The notes beneath the pieces are model-generated. The model did no database searches. It was not told where the DNA came from and worked only from the letters and a program-made list of their open reading frames with translations. From contig OZ005703.1 of assembly GCA_963930775.1 (NCBI GenBank), forward strand, positions 5,208,001 through 5,272,000: a DNA stretch of 64,000 bases. The letters run 5' to 3'. Position 1 is the stretch's first letter. Every line of letters begins with the position of its first letter. This DNA is from Cliona cf. orientalis (taxonomy: Eukaryota; Porifera; Demospongiae; Clionaida; Clionaidae). Below are positions 9,906 to 20,709 of this stretch, piece by piece. Position numbers and translations under genes: made by a program.

Positions 9906-11607
9906 TCATTGATCACCCAGTAGTGGCTTCAGTTGATCATCTGGTTCACTAGTGGAATAGCCCTGGAGTTTGGCTTTAACCACACTGGAACACCACTTGT
10001 ATAATTTAATCAGTATACACAATAGAAGAATGAGTCCAAAGGCAATTGAAGGGAAGAAGAACACAATTAAAAGTTGAGTTACAACATGTTCAAACTTATG
10101 TGTCATATCTTGTGATAGCCCGGCGCAAGCATAAGCAGTCAGACCTAGCATTAGTGTGTCCAAAACGTTCATGTATGTTGATTTGTAAGGCTGCACCAGT
10201 GCAATTAGAATTGTTGACAACAAAAAGATCAGGACACAGTAATTCCATAAAGTCAAGAAAGTATGCTGCAGCTGAAAGCCATAGAGGTAGAAATCTCAAG
10301 AGAAAGTGGAAACCAGCAAAGCTTCTCATGTCCCTTCCACCATCAAGACCGTCCCTGTAACAACCATAAAACCTTTCTGTGAAAGCAGTAAGCGATAAAC
10401 TGTCCAGCTTGCATTTAGAGAGACATTTCCTGAATACCTTGATGGGATAAAACACTAGCAGAAGGGCAGGGAGAATGTTGAATATGAATAGACGAAGTAG
10501 TGCAGGCACAGCCATTTGATAGTACCTGGGGCTAATACAACGGACAGTTGGGTTATATTCCATAGCTATTTTATAGTAACTATCATCGCATACACTTCTG
10601 ATTTCTGTACAAGCAAGAAAAAAGGAGCACTGGAACATAAGCTTGCTGTATGAAAGAAGGAAGAAAGCTGAAAAGACATCAATGATGTCATTATTTGAAC
10701 CATATCCTCTGCGGATTTTCACCAAACAATAATGAAATGGTCTCCACAGCCACACAATAGGTTTGAAGTTCTCATCGTGTAGCTTGATGCAGAGCCAAGT
10801 CAGAGCAATCAAGCAGAGAGGGTACAAGACTGATACATAGCCAAGGAGTATTGTGTGTATGAGCTTAAAATCTTTGTCGACACAAAATGGATACAATGTA
10901 GCGAAGAAGGTCTAGATTCCACAAGCCATAAAAGAAGACATTGATCTTGAAAAATATGTTGTTTTCATAAAGTGGAACAATCCTTTCTACTGGGGGGAAT
11001 CGATCATTGACTAGTAAGTACTGTATAGAACTGCAGTAAAGGATAAGGCCTGTCATTGGGGCAGAAGTTATGTGCACTTGAAAGATTAAGATGATGAGGT
11101 AGAACACGTACTGTGATTGGGGCTAGTTCTATCAGCAGGTAGAGTGGTATCCCATACCATGCATCAGTGCAGTTGGAACATTTGTGTCCCATGGAGGTGA
11201 ATGAAACTGCAAACCCATCAATACAGTCCTCACAGAGAAAGCCTTTCCTGTTCATTGGTCCACACATGTAGCTAGTCATTGAGCTCTGAGACATTGTCTG
11301 GAAGTTTGAAATTTCCTGGATCACTCACGTTGTGGCCCTCGAGTTGGAAACAGGGGCATTTTGTGACGAAAAGTGATTCATTTGCATCGCGTGTCATGCA
11401 ATATCCAATACTCAACTCAATATTGTTGGGAGTACACTTGAACTGGTACAAATCTCCATGGTACGCAGGGCAGAATGAGCAATTATCATCACATCTGCCT
11501 TCACTTTCCCTACCAGTGCTAGCATAAGAAACAGATGAGCTGCTACTAAATTCAATGCATTGAATATTCAACAAGCAGAGCATGAGCACGGAATAGATGA
11601 CTCTCAT
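9906..11607 (-). pseudogene. Cys-rich multi-span membrane protein, array copy 4, decayed
   Basis: Full-length A-type copy whose frame is broken four times relative to its sisters: a 4-bp insertion (CTAG) near 11274, a 4-bp insertion (GTAC) near 11107, a net 2-bp loss near 10890 and an 8-bp loss near 10287. Sequence between breaks is still very close to the intact genes, so decay is recent. The upstream block at 11682–11702 carries one base change. It could be transcribed but cannot give the full protein. Confidence 0.85.
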
Positions 11608-11681
11608 TGTAATAAATTAAACACTTAGCAACGATTAGCGTTTAGATTAATTCTGACCTAGTTTGAAGCTAGTGACTACAG

Positions 11682-11702
11682 GCAGTTTTGATTGTTCGCT
11701 AT
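11682..11702 (-). promoter_or_regulatory. Conserved upstream block of array copy 4 (one change)
   Basis: Reads as the shared core but with GCGAACAATC in place of GCGAGCAATC on the minus strand. The change occurs before a decayed gene, consistent with relaxed constraint. Confidence 0.5.
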
Positions 11703-11870
11703 TATACCCACTGCATGAACTGGAACTCAATTCATTCATGTGCATACATGCTGATGGAAAGTAGGAAATGTCATACGTGCATGACAGTGCTTTTGATTGA
11801 TTATGTGCCATTCCCATGAATCCTCCACTGTGCAGGGGGTCAATTTATTAATTAGTGCAGATAAAGTATT

Positions 11871-12050
11871 TGTGCCCAAAGGAGGTGAATGAAACTGCAA
11901 ATCCATCATGCAGTCCTCACAGAGAAAGCCTTAATTCCGGTTCATTGGTCCACACATGTAGTTATTGAGCTCAATTATCTGGTATGGAATGATGGACTGC
12001 ATGGGGATGAAATATTGAATTACAGTCGGCACAGTAGCGCAGCATGAGGT
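11871..12050 (-). pseudogene. Orphan Cys-rich cassette 4
   Basis: Fourth copy of the ectodomain cassette, upstream of copy 4, with a short insertion in the RKAF stretch and a shortened leader. Confidence 0.65.
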
Positions 12051-12280
12051 CATTATTTAATGTATATCAATGATAGTAGACTAATTCTTTGATTGCTCCC
12101 ACAATGTCAAAAATATGCTAATAATACTCCAATAGTTAACGGTTTGTCACACGGTTATCGCTTAGTCAAGCTATGGATCTATAAACTACTGTTGATTAAT
12201 ATAGGCTGGCATGTTGAATAGTGCATTAACGCAAAAAAGTCAAAATGATTTAATTGGGTTAGTATTGTGAATATGATGAA

Positions 12281-13979
12281 TTATTGATCACCCAGTAGTG
12301 GCTTCAGCTGATCATCTGGCTCACTGGTAGAGTAGCCCTGGAGTTTGGCTTTAACCACACTGGAACACCACTTGTACAATTTAATCAGTATGCACAATAG
12401 AAGAATGAGTCCAAAGGCAATTGAAGGGAAGAAGAACACAATTATAAGTTGGGTTACAACATGTTCAAAATGTTTTATATCTTGTGATAGCCCAGCGCAA
12501 GCATAAGCGGTCAGCCCAAGAATTGGTGTATCCAAAACGTTCATGTAGGTCGATTTGTAAGGCTGCACCAGTGCAATTAGAATTGTTGACAATAAAAAGA
12601 TCAGGACACAGTAATTCCATAAAGTCAAGAAAGTATGCTGCAGCTGAAAACCATGGTAAAGGAATGGTAGAAATCTCAAGAGAAAGTAGAAACCAGCAAA
12701 GCTCCTCATGTCTCTTCCACCATCAAGACCGTCCCTGTAACAGCCATAAAACCTTTCTGTGAAAGCAGTAAGCGATAGACTGTCCAGCTGGCATTTAGAA
12801 AGACATTTCCTGAATACCTTGATGGGATAAAACACTAGCAGAAGGGCAGGGAGAATGTTGAATATGAACAGGCAAAGTAGTGCAGGCACAGCCACTTAAT
12901 AGTACCTGGAGCCGCTACAACGGACAGTTGGGTCATATTCCATAACTAAATAGTAACTATCAGCACTGATATTTCTGATTTCTGTACAAGCAAGAAAAAA
13001 GGAGCACTGAAACATAAGCTTGCTGTATGAAAGGAGAAAGAAAACTGAAAAGACGTCTATGATGTCATTACTCGAACCATATCCTCTGTGGATTTTTACC
13101 AAACAATAATGAAATGGTCTCCACAGCCACACAACAGGTTTGAAGTTCTCATCATGTAGCTTGATGCAGAGCCAAGTCAGAGCAATCAAGCGGAGAGGGT
13201 ACAAGACTGATACATAGCCAAGGAGTATTGTGTGCATGAGTTTAAAATTTCTGTTGACACAAAATGGAGGTGCAACATAGCGAAGAAGGTCTAGATTCCA
13301 CAAGCCATAAAAGAAGACATTGATCTTGAAAAGTATGTTGCTTTCATAGAGTGGAACAATCCTTTCTACTGGGGGGAATCGATCATTGACTAGTATGTAC
13401 TGTATAGAACCACAACCAAAGATAAAGCATGTCACAGGAGCAGAGGTTATGTGCACTTAAGATGATGAGGTAGAACACTGTGATCGGGGCTAGTTCTATC
13501 AGCAGGTAAAGTGGTATCCCATACCATGCATCAGTGCAGTTGGAACATTTGTGTCCCATGGAGGTGAATGAAACTGCAAATCCATCAACACAGTCCTCAC
13601 AGAGAAAGCCTTTCCTGTTCATTGGTCCACACATGTAGTCATTGAGCTCTGAGACATTGTCTGGAAGTTTGAAATTTCCTGGATCACTCACATTGTGGCC
13701 CTCGATTTGAAAATAGGGGCATTTTATGACAAAAAATGATTCATTTTCATCGCATGTCATACAATATCCAATGCTTATCTCAATATTGTTGGGAGTACAC
13801 TTGAATTGGTACCAGTCTCCATGGTATGCAGGGCAGAATGAGCAATTATCATCACATCTGCCTTCACTTTCCTTACTAGTGCTAGCATAAGAAACGGATG
13901 AGCTGCTAAATTCAATGCATAGACTCAATAAGAACACAAGCACTGGATGGATAACTTGCATTATTTTAGCTATATGCAA
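12281..13979 (-). pseudogene. Cys-rich multi-span membrane protein, array copy 5, decayed
   Basis: B-subfamily copy (N-terminus MHIAKIMQVIHPVLVFLLSL) with two lesions: an 8-bp deletion near 13456 in the first membrane span and a Gln-to-stop change near 12896, just before VPALLCLFIF. Everything else aligns end to end with the intact genes. The upstream block (14066–14086) is unchanged, so transcription may persist. Confidence 0.85.
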
Positions 13980-13986
13980 AGATGCA

Positions 13987-15053
13987 ATGATAGCTGATTA
14001 GGTGTTTCAATCCTAAATTGGATTAATCCTGATCAAGTTTAGAAGGTAGCAAGTAACAACTACAAGCAGTTTTGATTGCTCGCTATATTATATTGCCACT
14101 GCCTGAACTGTAACTTCACTCAGTTATGCATGAATGAAAGAAAAATTAATGTCATTCAATGCTTTTGATTAATAGTCTTGATTATGCAGCATTTCTGTGA
14201 ATCCTCCACCTTGCAGAGAGCTAATTATTATTAATACACATGTTAAGTGCAGATGCTAGTAGATCTACTACTTGCTGCATGCATTAGCTACTATTTTATG
14301 TTCGTGTCATTTTACTTCCTACATGATAAAATTTAATCTGTGTACGTCTGAATTGCAATCATAGTATTATTTCCCAAAAGTCTACTCTACTACTAGTATA
14401 CATAGCTACATGAATTACAAACAAAAATGTGATTCTCAGTAAAATTTAAACTGAAGCAGTGCATGCACATTGATAGCGATGGATAACTAGGTAGCGAAAA
14501 AAACAGCAATTGTGTGTACGCATTGAGCTCTAACTACAGTGTAGTCCACATAAATCGAATCTTGAAATCCATGAAAAATATTTGAATTAAAGAGATCCAT
14601 ACAAACCAGTGGAAGATAGTAGTATTGAGACTCTGCAATGCTTCTTTGTGGAGCATTCAATTAGCTACATATGAAGCCTTAGAATCGTTCTGAGAGTGAT
14701 TTAGGTAACTGATACTCATAGTTTCATATTTCAAGCAGGATAGTAGTGATCTGCATGTGATCCATGTTCTGTATAATGTTATTATGTGTATATACTTTTG
14801 TATGCTGAAGCTGGCTGCAATTTTTCTAATTAAGCGAATATTATACCAGTTTGTATTAGCTCTATGTAGGGAATCTGAAAGAATTTGAATTAGACGAAAA
14901 TTCATCTTAAGCGGATTTGAATTAAGTGGACTACACTGTATATACATGTTTGGATGCTCTCAAGCTGATAATAATAAAACTGAAATGACATACATAAAAT
15001 TTTTTACCAATCTTCTACTACCAATTTTAATGCATATGCCACCACTAATTAAT
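13987..15053. repeat. B-type spacer, second copy
   Basis: Matches 5220–6640 closely but lacks the ~350-bp insertion with the foldback. The short frames inside are shadows. It shows that a block containing a B gene plus hybrid scrap was duplicated. Confidence 0.7.
14066..14086 (-). promoter_or_regulatory. Conserved upstream block of array copy 5
   Basis: Intact GCGAGCAATCAAAACTGC core with a TATA-like run beside it, ~90–107 bp before the start codon of copy 5. Confidence 0.5.
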
Positions 15054-15226
15054 TCACTCAATTATGATATCGTCCATAACTACTGAATTCAATACTTTTG
15101 CACTACATGACATCTGCCTTCACTTTCCTTACCAGTGCTAGCATAAGAAAGAGATGAGCTGCTACTAAATTCAGTGCATTGAATACTCAACAAGCAGAGC
15201 ATGAGCACTGAATAGATGACTCTCAT
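15054..15226 (-). pseudogene. Tail-to-head hybrid scrap 2 of the array
   Basis: Same structure and same junction as scrap 1: A-type signal peptide and first ~39 codons joined to the last ~19 codons of the divergent gene type in another frame. The shared junction shows that the deletion happened once, before the duplication that made both copies. Confidence 0.75.
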
Positions 15227-15519
15227 TGTAACCAACACTTATCAACTATTAGCCTTTAGATTAATTCTGATCTAGTTTTGAAGCTAGTGACTACAGGCAA
15301 TTTTGATTGCTCGCTATATATAACATTATTATACTCACTGCATGAACTGCGTGGAACTCAGTTCATTCGTGTTCATGCATGCTGACGGAAAGTAGGAAAT
15401 ATCATAGGTGCATGACAGTGCTTTTGATTGATTATGTGCCATTCCCATGAATCCTCCACTGTTCAGGGGGTCAATTTACTAATAGCCACAAAAATTTATA
15501 ATAGTGGAGATGTGATATT

Positions 15520-15693
15520 TGTGTCCCATGGAGGTAAATAAAACTGCAAATCCATCATGTAGTCCTCACAGAGAAAGCCTTCCAGCATTGGTCCACACAT
15601 GTAGATCTAGTCATTGAGCTCAGTTATCTGATAGGACTGTATGGGGATGGAATATTGAATCACAGTCAGCACAGTAGTGCAGCGTGAGGTCAT
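15520..15693 (-). pseudogene. Orphan Cys-rich cassette 5
   Basis: Fifth ectodomain cassette, upstream of hybrid scrap 2, with a 6-bp insertion in the codons for DYMCG and a shortened leader. Confidence 0.65.
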
Positions 15694-15927
15694 TACTTAA
15701 TGAATATCAATGACATTAGGACTAATTCTTTGATTGCTCCCACAATGTCAAAAATATGCTAATAATACTCCAATAGTTAACGGTTTGTCACATGGTTATA
15801 GCTTAGTCAAGCTATGGATCTATAAACTACTGTTGATTAATATAGGCTGGCATGTTGAATGGTGCAACGTAAAATATTTAATGCAAAAAGTCAAAATGGG
15901 GTGAGTATTGTGAATAATTATGATGAA

Positions 15928-17637
15928 TCATTGATCATCCAGTAGTGGCTTCAGCTGATCATCTGGCTCACTGGTAGAGTAGCCCTGGAGTTTGGCTTTA
16001 ACCACACTGGAACACCACTTGTACAATTTAATCAGTATGCACAATAGAAGAATGAATCCAAAGGCAATCGAAGGGAAGAAGAACACAATTATAAGTTGGG
16101 TTACAACATGTTCAAAGTGTGTCAAATTTTGTGATAGCCCGGCACAAGCATAAGCGGCCAGCCCAAGCATTAGTGTATCCAAAACGTTCATGCATGTTGA
16201 TTTGTAAGGCTGCACCAGTGCAATTAGAATTGTTGACAAAAAAAAGATCAGGACACAGTAACTCCATAGTGATAAGAATGTATACTGTAGCTGAAAGCCA
16301 TGGTAAAGGAATGGTAGAAATCTCAAGAGGAAGTAGAAACCAGCAAAGCTCCTCATGTCTCTTCCACCATCAAGACCGTTCCTGTAGCAGCCATAAAACC
16401 TTTCTGTGAAAGCAGTAAGCGATAGACTGTCCAGCTTGCATTTAGAGAGATATTTTCTGAATACCTTGATGGGGTACAACACTAGCAGAAGGGCAGGGAG
16501 AATGTTGAATATGAATAGGCAAAGTAGTGCAGGTACAGCCACTTGATAGTACCTGGAGCTGCTACAACGGACAGCTGGGTCATATTCCATAACTAAATAA
16601 TAACTATCATCACTGATGTTTCTGATTTCTGTACAAGCAAGAAAAAAGGAGCACTGGAACATAAGCTTGCTGTATGAAAGAAGGAAGAAAGCTGAAAAGA
16701 CGTCTATGATGTCATTGTTTGAACCATATCCTCTGCGAATTTTCACCAAACAACGATGAAATGGTCTCCACAGCCACACAACAGGTTTGAAGTTCTCATC
16801 GTGTAGCTTGATGCAGAGCCAAGTCAGAGCAATCAAGCAGAGAGGATACAAGACTGATACATAGCCAAGGAGTACGGTGTACATGAGCTTAAAATTTCTA
16901 TCGACACAAAATGGAGGTGCAACATAGCGAAGAAGGTCTAGATTCCACAAGCTGTAAAAGAAGACATTGATCTTGAAAAGTATGTTGTTTTCATAGAGTG
17001 GAACAATCCTTTCTACTGGGGGGTATCGATCATTGACTAGTATGTACTGTATACAACTACAACAAAAGATAAAGTATGTCATAGGAGCAGAGGTTATGTG
17101 CACTTGAAAGATTAAGATGATGAGGTAGAACACTGTGATCGGGGCTAGTTCTATCAGCAGGTAAAGTGGTATTCCATACCATGCATCAGTGCAGTTGGAA
17201 CATTTGTGTCCTATGGAGGTGAATGAAACTGCAAATCCATCAACACAGTCCTCACAGAGAAAGCCTTTCCTGTTCATTGGTCCACACATGTAGTCATTGA
17301 GCTCTGAGACATTGACTGGAAGTTTGAAATTTCCTGGATCACTCACGTTGTGGCCCTTGAGTTGAAAATAGGGGCATTTTGTGACGAAAAGTGATCCATG
17401 TTCATTGCGTGTCATGCAATATCCAATACTTAACTCAATATTGTTGGGAGAGCACTTGAACTGGTACCAGTCTCCATGGTACTCAGGACAGAATGAGCAA
17501 TTATCATCACATTTACCTTCACTTTCCTTGTCAGTGCTAGCATAAGAAACAGATGAGCTGCTACTAAACTCAATGCATAGACTCAATAAGAATATAAGTA
17601 CTGGATAGATAACTCTCATTATTTTAGCTATATGCAA
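15928..17637 (-). CDS. Cys-rich multi-span membrane protein, array copy 6
   Basis: Intact 569-aa B-subfamily gene: signal peptide (KIMRVIYPVLIFLLSL), Cys-rich ectodomain (CDDNCSFCPEYHGDWYQFKC, then CGPMNRKGFLCEDC), about eight to ten spans, tail LKPLLDDQ. It differs from sisters mainly in the ectodomain (NEHGSLFVTKC, VNVSELNDY) and the first loop (YFIFCCSCIQYIL). The upstream block is at 17724–17744. Function unknown. Confidence 0.9.
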   Translation of the reverse strand: MHIAKIMRVIYPVLIFLLSLCIEFSSSSSVSYASTDKESEGKCDDNCSFCPEYHGDWYQFKCSPNNIELSIGYCMTRNEHGSLFVTKCPYFQLKGHNVSDPGNFKLPVNVSELNDYMCGPMNRKGFLCEDCVDGFAVSFTSIGHKCSNCTDAWYGIPLYLLIELAPITVFYLIILIFQVHITSAPMTYFIFCCSCIQYILVNDRYPPVERIVPLYENNILFKINVFFYSLWNLDLLRYVAPPFCVDRNFKLMYTVLLGYVSVLYPLCLIALTWLCIKLHDENFKPVVWLWRPFHRCLVKIRRGYGSNNDIIDVFSAFFLLSYSKLMFQCSFFLACTEIRNISDDSYYLVMEYDPAVRCSSSRYYQVAVPALLCLFIFNILPALLLVLYPIKVFRKYLSKCKLDSLSLTAFTERFYGCYRNGLDGGRDMRSFAGFYFLLRFLPFLYHGFQLQYTFLSLWSYCVLIFFLSTILIALVQPYKSTCMNVLDTLMLGLAAYACAGLSQNLTHFEHVVTQLIIVFFFPSIAFGFILLLCILIKLYKWCSSVVKAKLQGYSTSEPDDQLKPLLDDQ

Positions 17638-17723
17638 AGATGCAATGATAGCTGATTAGGTGTTTCAATCCTAAATTGGATTAATCCTGATCAAGTATAG
17701 AAGGTAGCAAGTAACAACTACAA

Positions 17724-17744
17724 GCAGTTTTGATTGCTCGCTAT
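17724..17744 (-). promoter_or_regulatory. Conserved upstream block of array gene 6
   Basis: Core GCGAGCAATCAAAACTGC directly preceded by TATATATA on the minus strand, ~87–107 bp before the start: the clearest TATA-like version in the array. Confidence 0.6.
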
Positions 17745-18332
17745 ATATAGCTACTGTCTGAACTGTAATTTCTCTCAGTTATGCATGAATGCCGTGTTGA
17801 AAGTAGGAAATATCAATTAGTGCTTTTGATTAATAGCCTTGATTATGCAGCATTTCTGTGTATCCTCCACCTTGCAGAGGGCTAATTAGTAATACACAAG
17901 TTAAGCGCAGATGCTAGTAAATCTACTACTTGCTGCATGCATGAGCTACTACTCTATGTTCGTGTCATGTTAGTTCCTACATGATAAAATTTAATCTGTG
18001 TACGTCTGAATTGCAATCATAGTATTATTTCCCAAAAAGTCTACTCTAGTACTAGTAGCTACATGAATGACAAACAAAAATGTGATCACTTTTAGTCTCA
18101 GCAAAAGTAATACTGATGCAGTGCACAATGATATTGATAGTGATGGATACCTAGGTAGCTAAAAAAAAAACAGCAACTTGTGTTCACGCATTCAGCTCCA
18201 ACTATAATATGCATGTTTGGGTGCTTTCAAGCTGATAATATAAAACGGAAATGACATACATTTTTACCAAGACAACATCAACTGTTCACTTATAGAGATT
18301 ACCAATTAATGCATATACCACCACTAATTAAT

Positions 18333-20099
18333 TCACTCAATTATGACATCGTCCGTAACTACTGAATTCAATACTTTTGCACTACATGACATTGTGTTTG
18401 AATTCTCTTCGACAGTCACTGCACCTTCATTTACAGTTTTCGTCCTTATAATAATATTATTATAGCACTTAGTGCAGTATCTATCATAGTACAGTACCTT
18501 CATCTTCAGGCAGAGTTTCAGTAATAGATATAGTCCAAACACTAAAGCTGGAACTAGAGCACAAATGTAAAGCTCAGTGTGCTTTGTGTTGAAGAAGCCA
18601 ATTGCAATGAGATGACACAAGAAAGTGCCATAGGAAAATTGAAAGGTGTCGTAAACTGTCATGTAGTACTCTTTGTACGGTTTGAAGTAAGCAATCAGCA
18701 GAGCAGATACCAAAAAATGGGCAGTCCAGTAGGACCAGTTTGGGTAGATGCTGGAAAAAAGAATCACAAAAAAGTGAAATCCAGAAAAGCTTCTCAAGTC
18801 CATATCACCGTCAAGGCCATTCTTGTAGTAGCAATGAAACTTCTCCACGAATGTAGTGAGAGCTAGTCCATTCAGTTTGCATTTGGATAAGAATTTCCTG
18901 AAGATCTTGAAAGGATAGAGCACCAGCAGTAGGGCTGGTAGGATGTTGAACACAATCACTGATAGCAGTGGAAGTATCCCTAGTAGGTAGAAGTTGGCAT
19001 GACTATTACAATTGATACTCTTATCAACAATCATTACCCTTTCTGTCCAATTTTCATTGATCATGACTTTTTCTGTCCGATTTTTGTACTCATCAATGAT
19101 CTCGGAGTCAAACGTGACTGTGGTACAGCGAAACAATATGGACAGTTGATAGAGCAGTTTGCTGTGAGAGAGAAAGATCAGTGAAGCAAAAATGTCAATG
19201 AGGTCATTTCTTAGGTTTATCTTCCTCCGTAGAGTAGTAAAGCATCTTTGAAACGGCTTCCACAGGCTCACCACGACTCTGCAGTTACGATCATGGAGTT
19301 TAATGGCCATCCATATCAGAAAAATGAGACCGGCTGAGTAGAGGACTGACACATAACCTAGAAATGCTACGTGAATGTGCTGAATACTGCTGCTTACACA
19401 GAATGGAGGTAGAATTCTCCTGAAGAAGTCCAGAGTTGGTATACCATAGAGTGCCAAGGCAATCTTGAAGAGTGGATTGGAGCTACTCTGATGCACAATG
19501 AGATCAATTGGATATCGTCTAGCGAATACCAACTGATATACGATCACTTGGCTGCTCAGGATAAAACTACTGACAATAGGCGATGCTATGTTGATTTGAA
19601 AGATCAGGAGAATCGCAAGGAATATAGTGATTGGAACGAATTCAATCATCAGATAGAGTGGTACACCATACCAAGCCCCAGAACAGTTTGAGCACTCGTA
19701 TCCAACACCTGTAATTGATGTTCCATACCCATCAACACAGTCCTCACAGAGAAAGCCTTTCCTGTTCATTGGTCCACACATGTAGTCATTGAGCTCTGAG
19801 ATGTTGTCTGGAAGTTTGATGTACTCTGAATTCGAATCACTCGTGTTGTGGCCCTCCAGTTGGTAGTAATCAGGGCAGCGTGCGATATAGGTTCCTATTC
19901 CATTTTCGTGAGTCATACAGTAGCCAATGCTCAAGATAGCTCCATCCTGAGCCGAATATTTAAGGTGACTGTCCAGCAGTGCAAGCGATTGGTAGATACT
20001 GGCACCATCGACTGCACTGTAGTTTGTTGCATTGTCAGCACAACAGGTAAAAACACAACCAGCACACTGAATGAAGAATAAAAGCACTATTCTCATCAT
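18333..20099 (-). CDS. Divergent Cys-rich multi-span membrane protein (array founder-like)
   Basis: Intact 588-aa gene with the same plan (signal peptide, ectodomain ~45–150, about eight to ten spans). It diverges from the other six copies almost everywhere except a short ectodomain core (ISELNDYMCGPMNRKGFLCEDC). It has an extra ~20-residue insert with sequons before the sixth span and a longer cytosolic tail (ending SVVTDDVIIE). DNA at 19729–19801 is identical to the main-type genes, including silent sites, in contrast to its flanks. The main-type upstream block was not found before its start. The two hybrid scraps carry copies of its tail. Confidence 0.88.
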   Translation of the reverse strand: MMRIVLLFFIQCAGCVFTCCADNATNYSAVDGASIYQSLALLDSHLKYSAQDGAILSIGYCMTHENGIGTYIARCPDYYQLEGHNTSDSNSEYIKLPDNISELNDYMCGPMNRKGFLCEDCVDGYGTSITGVGYECSNCSGAWYGVPLYLMIEFVPITIFLAILLIFQINIASPIVSSFILSSQVIVYQLVFARRYPIDLIVHQSSSNPLFKIALALYGIPTLDFFRRILPPFCVSSSIQHIHVAFLGYVSVLYSAGLIFLIWMAIKLHDRNCRVVVSLWKPFQRCFTTLRRKINLRNDLIDIFASLIFLSHSKLLYQLSILFRCTTVTFDSEIIDEYKNRTEKVMINENWTERVMIVDKSINCNSHANFYLLGILPLLSVIVFNILPALLLVLYPFKIFRKFLSKCKLNGLALTTFVEKFHCYYKNGLDGDMDLRSFSGFHFFVILFSSIYPNWSYWTAHFLVSALLIAYFKPYKEYYMTVYDTFQFSYGTFLCHLIAIGFFNTKHTELYICALVPALVFGLYLLLKLCLKMKVLYYDRYCTKCYNNIIIRTKTVNEGAVTVEENSNTMSCSAKVLNSVVTDDVIIE

Positions 20100-20709
20100 T
20101 TTGCATATTATTATAGTACTATTATTGTATCAGACTATGTTTTATTATCAAAATCTTCGAATTTGACTCTGTAAGGACAGTTGACGTCTCTGAAGCTGTA
20201 GTGTTTGACCCCAGTTATAATATTATAATCTACTAGTTATGTATAGGAATGTGTAATTTTTGTTATACATAGCTAGTAGCTTGGCAGGAGGTCCTACGTG
20301 TACAGCATTCCTTCAACCCACGCACATGTCCCAGCACAAAAGAGGTTAATTAGGTAGCAACTAGTCCGTGATACAACTATGCCACTTGCTCCCCCCACCC
20401 AGTAAACATGTTGGCACTCGGCTAATTACGATATTGATGACAATAATAACAATAACAACCATGACGGCATGAAATCATTCCCAAGAAACGAGTGGGAAAA
20501 AAAATGATATTGGAAAAATTATTAATAGTAATGATGAAACCTAAAAGAACACTCATTATAGTCACTTAAAGACATAATGAAGCAATAATTCAAGACTATT
20601 AACCATGTAATATATAGCTAACAGAGACGTGGGTAGTAGACTCATCTCTTCAATCCAATGTTCTGAGGGGGGAAAAACGAACATAAAGTAAGGTATATAC
20701 ATTTCACGG
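20100..20709. other. Intergenic, no gene seen
   Basis: AT-rich spacer between the membrane-protein array and the guanylate kinase. No reading frame, hairpin or repeat family was recognised here. Confidence 0.6.

Noticed and set aside
1082-20099. Classical rhodopsin-type GPCR array
   Set aside because: No DRY or NPxxY motifs, span number and loops do not fit, and the Cys-rich CGPMNRKGFLCEDC plan points to a different, uncharacterised membrane family.
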